A stretch of DNA of 64,000 nucleotides, from positions 1 through 64,000 of the forward strand of contig CAIVJW010000255.1 in assembly GCA_903906315.1 (NCBI GenBank), read 5' to 3'. The position numbers were made by a program, and so were the translations under genes. The stretch is from an uncultured delta proteobacterium (GTDB lineage Bacteria; Myxococcota_A; Polyangia; Polyangiales; Polyangiaceae). This document shows, one piece after another, positions 8,293 through 16,567 of this stretch (the stretch's first letter is position 1; each line of letters opens with the position of its first letter). Under the pieces are notes generated by a model. That model had not been told where the DNA came from. It saw only the letters and a list, made by a program, of their open reading frames with translations, and did not search any database.

Positions 8293-10041
8293 CTAACGCA
8301 GCGGCGGCGGGCGGCAGGTCGTCGTCGTCGGGATCGCGGGGCGCGAGGGCGCGGGCGGTAGCACCGAGCGCTCGACCGACGCCGACGACACGCCGCACAC
8401 GACCAGCGTCAGGTCGTCGTACTGGGACGCATCGCCGACGTGCAGGCGGAGGTCGCGCTGCAGGCGCGCCGCGATGTCCCCGGCGTGCGTCGAGCTGCCG
8501 GCCGAGAGGCTCTTCTCGAGGCGATCGAAGCCGAACTGACGGCCCTGCACATCCGTGGCCTCGAGCACGCCATCGGTGCAGAGCACCATCGCGTCGCCGA
8601 CGTCGAGCGTGAGCTCGGCCTGCTCGAAGACGACATCGTCGAAGATGCCGATCGCAGTCCCTGTGCCGCGGTCGATGCGCTCGAGCTCGCCGGTGCACCG
8701 GCGTCGAATGAACGGAGGGAGGTGCCCCGCGTTCGAGAGCACGACGCGGCGGGTGCGGACGTCGAGGATGAGGAAGATGGCCGTGACGAAGATGTCCGGC
8801 TGGTGGCGCTCGAGGACCGCGCGGTTGACGCGCTCGAGGGCCGCCGCAGGCTCGTGCTCGGCGAGCGCGGCCGCGCGGAGGTCGCTGCTCACGCGCGCCA
8901 TCAGCAGCGCCGCGGAAACGCCCTTGCCGGACACGTCGCCGATGGCGATGCCGATGCGGCCGGGGCCCATCCAGAACACGTCGTAGAAGTCGCCGCCGAC
9001 CGAGTACGCGGGCCGGTACTCGGTCACGAACTCGAGGCCGGGGACGCTCGGCAACGTGCGCGGGAGGAAGCTCTTCTGGATCTGCTCGGCGAGGACGAGG
9101 TCCTGCTCGAGGCGCTGCTGCCGGAGCGACTCCTGGTGCATGCGAGCGTTCGACAGCGCGAGCGCCGCCTGCGCGGCGACCCCCGTCAGGAGGTCGAGGT
9201 CGGCCTGCGCGAACGGCGGTCCTCCGCGGTCGCCGCCGCGCACGTGAAGAACGCCGTGCGCCACGTCGCGGTACATGAGCGGCGCGTGCATGCTGAGCCC
9301 ACCGGACGGCGGCGCGTCCTGCCGGGCGAGCGTGAGCGGCGCGGAGAGGATGGCCTTGCCCTTGCGAACGACCTCCTCGCGGATCTGCTGCGGCAACGCG
9401 AGCGTCGGCGTGGGGCGGCCGTCGCGACGGAGCACCCCCCGCGGCTCCATCTTCCCGGTCGCGCCGTCGCGCAGGTAGATCGCGACCGTCTCGGCGACGG
9501 GGAACACCGCGACGAGGTTCGACAGGATGCGGTCGACGAGCTCGGTGGTGTCGAGGGTCGTCGCGATCGACTGCATGAACGAGTAGAGCGTCCGGAGCTT
9601 GCGATCGGCCTCCTCGAGCGCGACCAGGCCGCCGCGCGGCGCGTCGGAGATCGGCGCGACGGCCGAAACGTCGAGCGAGTCGAGGATCCTGGACGGCACC
9701 TCGAAGCCCGGCCGCGTGGCCTCCTCGACGCGCGCGCGCGCAGGGCGATCGGCGTCGGCGTCCGCCTCGAACTTGAACGTGAAGGCGCCGACTCGGACGA
9801 GGTCGTTCGGCGTGAGGCGGTGGCGCTTGACCTGGACGTCGTTGACGAAGGTGCCGTTGGCGCTGTTCAGGTCGTAGAGCACGTGTCCGCCGGACTCGGG
9901 CGAGACCTTCGCGTGCTGGCGCGAGACGCGGGTGTCGTCGAGCACGACGTGGTTGTAGGGGCCGCGCCCAACCAGGCAGGGGGCCTCCAGCGGGAACCGC
10001 CGGCCGTCGAGCGCACCACCTGACCCTACCAGGCACGCCAT
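8293..10041 (-). CDS. FHA-GAF-SpoIIE (PP2C-type) Ser/Thr phosphatase
   Basis: 582 residues from the ATG at 10041; the frame upstream of it has no domain. An FHA domain comes first (about 1-90: GRGPYN at 25-30, SRQH at 40-43, Asn-Gly at 62-63) and should bind phosphothreonine peptides. A GAF sensor domain follows (about 140-310). The C-terminal SpoIIE/PP2C phosphatase (about 325-555) shows GGDFYDVF, the metal-binding GDVSGKG, CTDGVLEA and the final QYDDLTLV. RsbU/SpoIIE-type enzymes dephosphorylate STAS anti-anti-sigma factors. Here the FHA domain suggests control by a Ser/Thr kinase, and one is encoded 136 bases upstream on the same strand. A STAS protein at 25.4 kb is a possible substrate; this is inference. 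Confidence 0.93.
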   Translation of the reverse strand: MACLVGSGGALDGRRFPLEAPCLVGRGPYNHVVLDDTRVSRQHAKVSPESGGHVLYDLNSANGTFVNDVQVKRHRLTPNDLVRVGAFTFKFEADADADRPARARVEEATRPGFEVPSRILDSLDVSAVAPISDAPRGGLVALEEADRKLRTLYSFMQSIATTLDTTELVDRILSNLVAVFPVAETVAIYLRDGATGKMEPRGVLRRDGRPTPTLALPQQIREEVVRKGKAILSAPLTLARQDAPPSGGLSMHAPLMYRDVAHGVLHVRGGDRGGPPFAQADLDLLTGVAAQAALALSNARMHQESLRQQRLEQDLVLAEQIQKSFLPRTLPSVPGLEFVTEYRPAYSVGGDFYDVFWMGPGRIGIAIGDVSGKGVSAALLMARVSSDLRAAALAEHEPAAALERVNRAVLERHQPDIFVTAIFLILDVRTRRVVLSNAGHLPPFIRRRCTGELERIDRGTGTAIGIFDDVVFEQAELTLDVGDAMVLCTDGVLEATDVQGRQFGFDRLEKSLSAGSSTHAGDIAARLQRDLRLHVGDASQYDDLTLVVCGVSSASVERSVLPPAPSRPAIPTTTTCRPPPLR

Positions 10042-10177
10042 GGAGCCTCGCAGGGTAGCCACGCGGGATCGCGGGGCGCAAGCCGCGCCCGCGCCGCGTC
10101 GCCCGAGGTCACGGCGTGAACGATCGCGCTCGGAGCCCACGGCCTCGACGCGAGCGCGCGGCCGATCGCGAGGGCCT

Positions 10178-11866
10178 TCAGAACCCGACGTTCCCGACGT
10201 CGGGCGCCGGCCCCTTCGCGGTCGGAGCGACCTCGACGGGCTCGGAGGCGCGCGGACGCGGACGCGGCGCGGCTCTCGCCCCGGAGGCGGGCGCGGAGGC
10301 GGATGCGGACCCAGCCGCCGGCGCAGCGCTCGCGGCAGCAGGGGTGGCGCTCGCGCTGGCAGCGGCGGGGGTGGCGCTCGCGGCGGGACCGGGTGCGCTC
10401 GCGGACGGCGCAGCGGCGGAAGCGGTCGCGACGGCCGAAGCGGCCTCCGGCGCGGTCGCGGTCGCGGTCACGAGCGGCGGCGCGACGGACGCGGAGGGCG
10501 CCGCGGCGGGTGCATCCGGCGCGGCCATCGCAGCGGGAGCCGCCGGACCGATCGCCTTCCACATGACCACACCGATGCCGACGCCGCCGAAGAGCGCAAA
10601 GAACACGGCCGGCACGACCATCGCGACCACGCTTCGCTTCCTGGGCGTGGCGGGCGCGGGCGCGGCGGCAGCCGCGGGAACCACGGGGGCGGCGAACGCA
10701 TTCGGCGTGGCGGGCGACGGCTGCCCTGCGCCCGCGGACTCGAGCGGAGGCCGCGCATCGTGCTGCGAGGCCATCGCCGCGCGCGCGTCGTGCTGCGAGG
10801 CCATCGCGGCCCGCGCGTCGGGCTGCGAGTGCATCGGCGGACGCGGATCGGGCGTCGGGTGGGGCCCCGACCGGTTCGACGGCTCGCGCCCGACGGCCAA
10901 GCGCCCCGAGGGGCTCGAGGTCTCCCGCGGCTTGACGGTCGGCTCCGCGCCGAACGCCGTCGGCGCGCCGGCAGGCTCGGCGGCCGGACGCTGGCCGCTC
11001 GCGAGCTCGCGCAGCGGGGTGAGGTCCGCGAGCACGTCCTCGGCGTGCTGGTAGCGCTCCGACGGGCGGCGCGCGAGGAGCCGCGCGAGCACGGCGACGA
11101 AGCCCAGCGCGACCGGGTCGTCGCGCCCCGGCTCGAACCGCGGCGCGTCCTTGATGAGCTTGGCCTGCGCGAGGCGGTGCTCGCGGAGGTCGCCGAAGAC
11201 GTGGTGTCCGGCGACCGCGCGGAACAGCATCGCGCCGAGCGCGTAGAGGTCCGAGACCCCGGTCACGTCGCGCGAGTTGAGCAGCTGCTCGGGCGCCATG
11301 TATTCGACGGTGCCGATGGCCGTGTTGATCTTGGTGATCCCGGTCATCGTCTGCTCCTCGCCGTCCTCGGCGACGAGCCGGCTGATGCCGAAGTCGACGA
11401 TCACGGCGCGAGCACGCCCGTCGCCGCGCGGGCGCAGGATGATGTTCCCGGGCTTGAGATCGCGGTGGACGATGCGCGAGCGGTGCAGGTCACAGAGCGC
11501 GGTCGCGACGTCGATGCCGATCTCGATCGCCTCCTCGATCGTGAGCTTGCGCTGCTGCAGCACGCGATCGAGCGGATCGCCCTCGACGTACTCCATCACG
11601 AGGACCAGGTCCTCGGTGCCCTCGGTGATGAAGTCGATGACGCGTACGATGTAGTCGCTGCGGATGCGCCCTAGCAGGGAGGCCTCGCGCTTGAAGCGCG
11701 CGATGATCTCGTGGTCCTCGGCGATCGCCGGCAGCAGCGTCTTGAGCGCGACCTTGACGCCGACGGTCGCGTGGTCGCCGATCCAGACCTCGCTCATGCC
11801 CCCCGCCCCGATCCGACGATCGACGCGGTATCGCCCTGCGATCAGCGCGCCCGGGGTGAGTGCCAT
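10178..11866 (-). CDS. transmembrane Ser/Thr protein kinase (Hanks type)
   Basis: 562 residues. The kinase domain covers about 12-275: glycine loop GAGGMSEVW at 20-28, catalytic Lys42, HRDLKPGN at about 135, DFG at about 158, and EYMAPE. A long linker follows, with a ten-residue repeat (DARAAMASQH, three copies) encoded by a 30-bp tandem repeat. One membrane helix lies at about 415-437 and an Ala/Ser/Pro-rich tail runs to the terminal GNVGF. The kinase domain is cytoplasmic and the tail presumably periplasmic. The gene is upstream of the FHA-phosphatase on the same strand, so kinase and phosphatase may act on shared targets. It is separated from the barrel-protein gene downstream on the plus-strand coordinate by 40 bases. 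Confidence 0.95.
   Translation of the reverse strand: MALTPGALIAGRYRVDRRIGAGGMSEVWIGDHATVGVKVALKTLLPAIAEDHEIIARFKREASLLGRIRSDYIVRVIDFITEGTEDLVLVMEYVEGDPLDRVLQQRKLTIEEAIEIGIDVATALCDLHRSRIVHRDLKPGNIILRPRGDGRARAVIVDFGISRLVAEDGEEQTMTGITKINTAIGTVEYMAPEQLLNSRDVTGVSDLYALGAMLFRAVAGHHVFGDLREHRLAQAKLIKDAPRFEPGRDDPVALGFVAVLARLLARRPSERYQHAEDVLADLTPLRELASGQRPAAEPAGAPTAFGAEPTVKPRETSSPSGRLAVGREPSNRSGPHPTPDPRPPMHSQPDARAAMASQHDARAAMASQHDARPPLESAGAGQPSPATPNAFAAPVVPAAAAAPAPATPRKRSVVAMVVPAVFFALFGGVGIGVVMWKAIGPAAPAAMAAPDAPAAAPSASVAPPLVTATATAPEAASAVATASAAAPSASAPGPAASATPAAASASATPAAASAAPAAGSASASAPASGARAAPRPRPRASEPVEVAPTAKGPAPDVGNVGF
10758..10847 (-). repeat. 30-bp tandem repeat, three units, in kinase linker
   Basis: Units start at 10758, 10788 and 10818; the third is diverged. 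They are in frame and encode the DARAAMASQH decapeptide in the kinase juxtamembrane linker. Copy number could vary between strains without frameshift. Confidence 0.85.
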
Positions 11867-11906
11867 CGCCCTCGACGATACCAGAACCGCGGCCGGCGTC
11901 GCCGGT

Positions 11907-13442
11907 TTAGCGAGGGGCCCCGCCGCGCCGGCGGGCGCTGGTCGACGACGACGGGGGGGGCGGAGGCGGGGGGTCGCGCGAGAAGGCGGCGCCGTCGGCG
12001 CGGTCCACGCGGAGCGGCGGACGGAAGATCAACGGCGGCTGATCCTGCGGCGGGAACACGACCGTGCCCGTGAGCAGGAGCGTGCTCACGGAGATCTCGC
12101 CGGTCCCGACCGCGCCGCTCGGCGCGTCAACGCCGGCGCCGGCGGTCGGGAGCTGGCGGTGGTGCTGGTAGCGCAGCGCGAGCTGGAACGCGGGCGTCGG
12201 CAGATAGCCGAGGGTGACGTCACCGCGCAGGATGTTGGTGGGCGGGGCGAGCGACCCGTCGTCGAGGATCTGCCTCGTGTGCGCGAAGCCGCTCGAGGTC
12301 GCCGCGAGCCATCGCGCACGGCGATCGAGCGGGACGGCGCCGCGGAGCGTGAGCGTGTCCGACAGCAGGTTGACCCCGAGGAGCGGGTTCGGCAGCGCCG
12401 TGTGTGAGAAGGCGAGCTCGGCCGTCCCCTCGAGCCGAGTGAACCGGACCGCCGCGAGGCCGGTGGGCTGCACGAGGACCGCGCCGGTGCCGAGGCTCGA
12501 GACCTGGAGCACGCCGGCCTGCAGCTCGCCGCCGAGGAAATGGCCGAAATCGCGCTTGTAGGTGGCCACGAGCGAGTCGATGACGGCGCGCCGGGTCGTC
12601 GACGCGGTCGACGCGGGGGGCGCCGTCGGGTCGGCCGCGGGGCCGACGGCGTCGACCTGCACCTGCGTGACGAGGTCGACGCGGGCGAGGAGGCCGAGCG
12701 CGTCGCGCCGCCAGGAGCGCTCGACCCCGCCGGTGGCCGCGACGCTCGTCGTGCTGCGGTACGGGAGCTCGTTCGTCGCGGAGCGCAGCACGGGCGTGTT
12801 GGCCGAGAGCGCGAGGCCCTGCGAGACGCGCAGGGCGGGCGAGAGCTCCTTGGTGAGCTCCTCGGTCACGCCGCCGGACACGTAGGTCAGGGAGGCGGAC
12901 GGTAGCGCGGCCACGCCGGCGGCCGCGGACGCACCGCCCGGCTGGGCGCCGCCGGCATCGGCCGTGAGCTGCAGCGCGCTCGTCGACCCCTGCGCGACGT
13001 GGCCGCCGAGCGCGAGCTCCGTCGTCGGGCCCGTGACGAACGCGCCGCCGAGCTGGATGCGGTTCGCGTACGAGGACATCGCCGGCGAGGCGCTCGCCGT
13101 GAACGTGTAGCCGGCCTGGTAGCGCGCGCGCGGCGACTCCAGCGTGAGGACGACGCCGGGCGAGACGTTGAAGATCGGCCCGATCCGACGGTCGACGTTG
13201 CAGATCGGCGTGGCGAGCGAGGGGCCGCGAGGCGGGCTCCACGTGCCGTCGCCGCAGCGGGCGTCGACGACGGAGTCCGAGGGGCGCGTCGCGACGAAGC
13301 CGACGTTGTCCGACGCGCCGACGCCCGCGGAGAGCGTGCCGTAGACCCGGGCGTCCTCCGCGCGAGCCACGCGCGGCCCGATGACGCACGTCGCCGCGAC
13401 CGGCGCGACCAGCGCGGCCGCCACCCACGTCCGTCGTCGCAT
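11907..13442 (-). CDS. outer-membrane beta-barrel protein (candidate polysaccharide porin)
   Basis: 511 residues from the ATG at 13442, which gives a clear signal peptide (MRRRTWVAAALV through RVARAE). The mature part is a succession of short alternating strands with Gly/Ser/Thr turns (for example PRARYQAGYTFTASASP, TELALGGHVAQGSTS, FQLALRYQHHRQL), as in large outer-membrane barrels. A Pro-rich tail of about 30 residues follows the last strand. No lipobox. The gene is divergent, by 75 bases, from a small BY-kinase-like gene, a family tied to polysaccharide secretion. Myxobacterial polysaccharide loci encode barrel porins that pair with short OPX proteins, and this locus has such an OPX at 38.4 kb. 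The porin role is inference; an unrelated barrel is possible. Confidence 0.8.
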   Translation of the reverse strand: MRRRTWVAAALVAPVAATCVIGPRVARAEDARVYGTLSAGVGASDNVGFVATRPSDSVVDARCGDGTWSPPRGPSLATPICNVDRRIGPIFNVSPGVVLTLESPRARYQAGYTFTASASPAMSSYANRIQLGGAFVTGPTTELALGGHVAQGSTSALQLTADAGGAQPGGASAAAGVAALPSASLTYVSGGVTEELTKELSPALRVSQGLALSANTPVLRSATNELPYRSTTSVAATGGVERSWRRDALGLLARVDLVTQVQVDAVGPAADPTAPPASTASTTRRAVIDSLVATYKRDFGHFLGGELQAGVLQVSSLGTGAVLVQPTGLAAVRFTRLEGTAELAFSHTALPNPLLGVNLLSDTLTLRGAVPLDRRARWLAATSSGFAHTRQILDDGSLAPPTNILRGDVTLGYLPTPAFQLALRYQHHRQLPTAGAGVDAPSGAVGTGEISVSTLLLTGTVVFPPQDQPPLIFRPPLRVDRADGAAFSRDPPPPPPPSSSTSARRRGGAPR

Positions 13443-13517
13443 GCCCGGCACCCTACCACAGGAGCTTCGCGCCAAAGCGGGCCGGCCCGGCTGCGCGCGC
13501 GCGGGTATGATCCGCGG

Positions 13518-14135
13518 GTGCGACGCGACGACGTGCGCTTGCGCGGGGGCCTCACGTCCCCGGAGGCGCCGCGCCTCGTCCACGCCGAGTGCCTCCGCAT
13601 CGCGCGGCGCCTGCGCGCGGACGGCATCGCGCGCGTCGGGATCTTGCCCGCGAGCCGCGCCGAGGTCGACGCGCCGTCGTTCGCGGTCGACCTCGGCGCG
13701 GCGCTCGCCGAGCTGACCGGCGGCGCGGTCGCCGTGATCGACGCGAACCTGCACTGGCCGACCGTCCCGCGACCGCCGTCGACGCCGGGCGGCGACGACG
13801 ATCCGCCGTCGTCGGTGCCGGCAGACCGCGCGCGGGCCTTCTCGGCGCGCGCGGTCCGCGACGGGGTGACGCTCGTCACGCCGCGCCTGCGATCGACGGC
13901 GACCGCAGGGATCGAGCTACCGCGCGCGCTCCTCGACCAGTGGTCCGAGCGCTGCCCGCACCTCGTCGTCGACCTCGCGGGGTTCGAGGCGCTCGGCAAC
14001 CTCGGCGAGGCCGTCGGTCTCGTCGACGGCGTGCTGATCCTCGCCGCCACCGGCCGCACGCGCGACCTCGACCTGCTGCGGATCCACGCCGAGCTGCCCG
14101 AGGCCTGCCGGGTCGGCGTCGTGCTGCTCGGCTAA
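13518..14135 (+). CDS. degenerate BY-kinase/CpsD-like protein lacking Walker A
   Basis: 205 residues from a GTG start. The fold signature is that of MinD/BY-kinase ATPases: an opening strand VGILPASRAEVDAPSFAVDLGAALAEL where a family member has the P-loop and its following helix, then VAVIDANLHWP (matching the Walker A-prime strand, usually LLIDADLRRP), a late VVDLAGF strand in the Walker B position, and VDGVLILAATGRTR. The P-loop glycine/lysine motif is absent, and no C-terminal tyrosine cluster is seen. It probably binds ATP poorly or not at all and may act as a pseudo-kinase partner. Its divergent neighbour is the barrel protein. The assignment rests on motif reading only. Confidence 0.6.
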   Translation: MRRDDVRLRGGLTSPEAPRLVHAECLRIARRLRADGIARVGILPASRAEVDAPSFAVDLGAALAELTGGAVAVIDANLHWPTVPRPPSTPGGDDDPPSSVPADRARAFSARAVRDGVTLVTPRLRSTATAGIELPRALLDQWSERCPHLVVDLAGFEALGNLGEAVGLVDGVLILAATGRTRDLDLLRIHAELPEACRVGVVLLG

Positions 14136-14232
14136 CGCGCGGCCCCGGGCGGACGGAAGAGCCACGGGCGGCCGCGATTGCCGAATCGTGCGCAAACGTC
14201 GTACGCTGGCTCACGTTCACGGGGGAGAATCG

Positions 14233-15258
14233 ATGAAGGGCTTCGCTCGCACCGTCACGCTCGTCGCCGTGATCGCCGGCGCCGCGACCGCGCACGCCGA
14301 CGACGGCGCGACGGACTCGGCGAAGGCGGGGGCGCGCGCGAAATACGCGGAAGGCGTCGCCCTCGTGAAGACGGCGCAGTGGTCCGACGCGCTCGCCACC
14401 TTCGAGGCCGCGGCGAGGCTCTTCCCTGCCCCTTCCATCACGCTGAACGTCGGCGCATGCGAGCGCGCCCTCGGGCGGTACGTGCGCGCGCGCGGCACGC
14501 TCGAGCGCGCGATCGCGGAGAGCGCGCGATCGGCGAGCCCGCTGCCGGAGAGCAGCGTCGTCGAGGCCAGGGCCTTCATCACCGAGATCGATCGCGTGCT
14601 GGCGCGCGCGACCGTGACGCTCGACCCCCCGGAGGCCGCCATCGCCGTCGACGGGCGGCCGATCGAGATCCGCCCACCGCAAGGCGACGTCGTCACAGGC
14701 GCGGCCGGCACGCTGCCGCCGGGCCCCGGACAGCCGGCGCCGGGGGCGAAGTTCACGCTCGTCCTGGATCCGGGCGTCCACGTCTTCACGCTGTCGCGCA
14801 AGGGCTTCACGGACGCCGTCGTCAACCGCACCCTCGCGCCGGGAGCGACGACCTCGCTCGAGCTGAAGCTCGATCTCCTGCCGGCCACGCTGCGGATCAC
14901 CTCCACCGAGGCCTCGGCGCTCGTGCGCGTCGATGACGCCGACGTCGGGCCCGCCCCGGTCGACGTGCTCCGGCCCGCGGGCGCGTATCGCGTGCACGTC
15001 GAGCGGCGCGGGTTCGTGCCGTACTCGACGCAGGTCACCGTGCGCCCGGGCGAGGAGGTGAAGCTGCGCGCCGCGCTCGTCCCGGACAAGCCGTCGGTGC
15101 TCACGCGCTGGTGGTTCTGGACGGGCGCCGCCGCGGTGGTGACCGCGGGCGTCGTCATCACGTACGCGGCCACGCGACCGACGCCGGAGCCGCCCCCCTA
15201 CGACGGGGGCAGCGCGGGCTGGCTCGCCAAGCCCGCGCCGGCCGGCTTCCACTTCTGA
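14233..15258 (+). CDS. TPR-PEGA protein with C-terminal membrane helix
   Basis: 341 residues from the ATG at 14233, preceded by GGGGGAG at good spacing; the earlier ATG at 14188 lacks such a site. Signal peptide at 1-20 (ATAHA). Residues about 30-130 form a TPR-like unit (VALVKTAQWSDALATFEAA, FPAPSITLNVGACERAL). Two PEGA-type beta domains follow (about 132-215 and 217-285: VRVDDADVGPAPVDVL, YRVHVERRGFVPY). A membrane helix lies at about 292-312 (WWFWTGAAAVVTAGVVITYA) before a short Pro/Gly tail. The layout is close to the protein at 216-1796 without the barrel. Likely envelope-located; function unknown. Confidence 0.85.
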   Translation: MKGFARTVTLVAVIAGAATAHADDGATDSAKAGARAKYAEGVALVKTAQWSDALATFEAAARLFPAPSITLNVGACERALGRYVRARGTLERAIAESARSASPLPESSVVEARAFITEIDRVLARATVTLDPPEAAIAVDGRPIEIRPPQGDVVTGAAGTLPPGPGQPAPGAKFTLVLDPGVHVFTLSRKGFTDAVVNRTLAPGATTSLELKLDLLPATLRITSTEASALVRVDDADVGPAPVDVLRPAGAYRVHVERRGFVPYSTQVTVRPGEEVKLRAALVPDKPSVLTRWWFWTGAAAVVTAGVVITYAATRPTPEPPPYDGGSAGWLAKPAPAGFHF

Positions 15259-15292
15259 CCGCGATCGGCCGACCCGCCCGGCAGCGCCTCGA

Positions 15293-16567
15293 TCAGCGCG
15301 CGCAGCGGAAGCCGAGGTCGGGGCCGCGGAATGCAGGCGGGGCGCCGTTTCGGTTGGTCACGCGGGCCGCGAAGGCCTCGGCAAACCAGCTCCCTCCCCG
15401 GATGGATCGCACCGCCCCGGAGCTGCACCGCGGGCTCACCTTGAGACCGACGGACGCCCCCCAGCACGGCCCCTCGGCATACGGCGCGAGCGTGTCGGCG
15501 AGCCACTCGCTCACGTTGCCGCCGAGGTTGACCACGCCGAGCGCCGTCACGTCGCGCGCGTCTCCGCCCGCCCTCGGGCCGGGCGTGCCATTGCCGTCGT
15601 TGCAGCCGGTGGTCGTGGCGACGACGGCGCGGGCACAGGGGGAGGCCACGTCGACCCAGGGGTGAGGCGTCTGGCGGCCGAGGTTGCCCGCGGCCCACTC
15701 CCACTCCGCCTCCGTGGGCAGGCGCTTGCCGAGCTTCGCGCAGTAGGCGTCGGCGAAATCCGCCGAGACGCACGTGACCGGCTGCCCCTCCGCCTCGCCC
15801 GGCGCGACGGTGTACGTGCAGCCGGCGTCGGTCCCCGGCGCCATCCCCGGCAAGGCGGCGGTGCGCACGTCGGCGACCGTGACCTCGTATCGGTCGAGGT
15901 GGAACGGGGCCACCTCCACCAGCTGCTCGGGGACGGGGTCGAGCCGCGGGTCGCCCGTCGGCAGGTAGACCGTGTCGCCGAGGAGGAACGCGCCGCCCGG
16001 CACGCACACCATGCCCGGATCGGGCGCCTGCGCGCACGAGGTCGTGGCGCCGGGCCCCCACGAGTCGACGACCGGCGCCGCGCCGACCGCCCCCGACGAG
16101 AGCGGGGCGAGCTGCCCGGTGGAGGGGTCGCAGCTCCGCCGCCCGGCGAGATCGGCCGGCACTCCGAAGCAGCGCATGGTCAGGTCGACGCGCACGTGGG
16201 TGACTCCCGCCGCGGCAGGGAGCGCGACGATGGCGTCGATGCCCCGGTCGGTGCGCGGGCCCCGCGGGCCGCTCTCTGCGCCCCGGTACAGCCGCGCGCG
16301 AACGCGGCGGGGATTGCCCTCGGGGAGGACTCCGAAGGAGAGCGGCCACGCGGAGGCCTCGGCGACGCCGTGCTCGCGCCGGCAACCGCTGCACGCGCCG
16401 TCGTCCTCGGCGAGCACCTCCACGAGGAGCCGGTCACCGAGCTCCGGCACGAGAGCGTCGGTGTGCACCTCGATCAGCCATTGATCGCGCGGGTCGGCGA
16501 CGGCCTCGCCGCAGCCTGGCGCGGCCAGGGCGAGCCCGATCGCCGCAGCTCGCAGCGTGCGCCTCAC
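15293..16567 (-). CDS. FGE-sulfatase-fold (SUMF1-like) lipoprotein, copy 1
   Basis: 424 residues from the GTG at 16567, which overlaps the upstream stop by 4 bp (GTGA), implying translational coupling. Lipoprotein signal with lipobox APGC. An N-terminal beta domain (about 25-150) contains AWPLSFGVLPEGNPRR. The C-terminal SUMF1-like domain (about 185-424) shows VPGGAFLLGD, HLDRYEVTVADV, LPTEAEWEWAA, NLGGNVSEWL, IRGGSWF and the closing LGFRCAR. The catalytic cysteine pair of true formylglycine-generating enzyme is not evident, so it is more likely a structural or binding module. Its upstream neighbour is a paralog with the same architecture. Confidence 0.85.
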   Translation of the reverse strand: MRRTLRAAAIGLALAAPGCGEAVADPRDQWLIEVHTDALVPELGDRLLVEVLAEDDGACSGCRREHGVAEASAWPLSFGVLPEGNPRRVRARLYRGAESGPRGPRTDRGIDAIVALPAAAGVTHVRVDLTMRCFGVPADLAGRRSCDPSTGQLAPLSSGAVGAAPVVDSWGPGATTSCAQAPDPGMVCVPGGAFLLGDTVYLPTGDPRLDPVPEQLVEVAPFHLDRYEVTVADVRTAALPGMAPGTDAGCTYTVAPGEAEGQPVTCVSADFADAYCAKLGKRLPTEAEWEWAAGNLGRQTPHPWVDVASPCARAVVATTTGCNDGNGTPGPRAGGDARDVTALGVVNLGGNVSEWLADTLAPYAEGPCWGASVGLKVSPRCSSGAVRSIRGGSWFAEAFAARVTNRNGAPPAFRGPDLGFRCAR

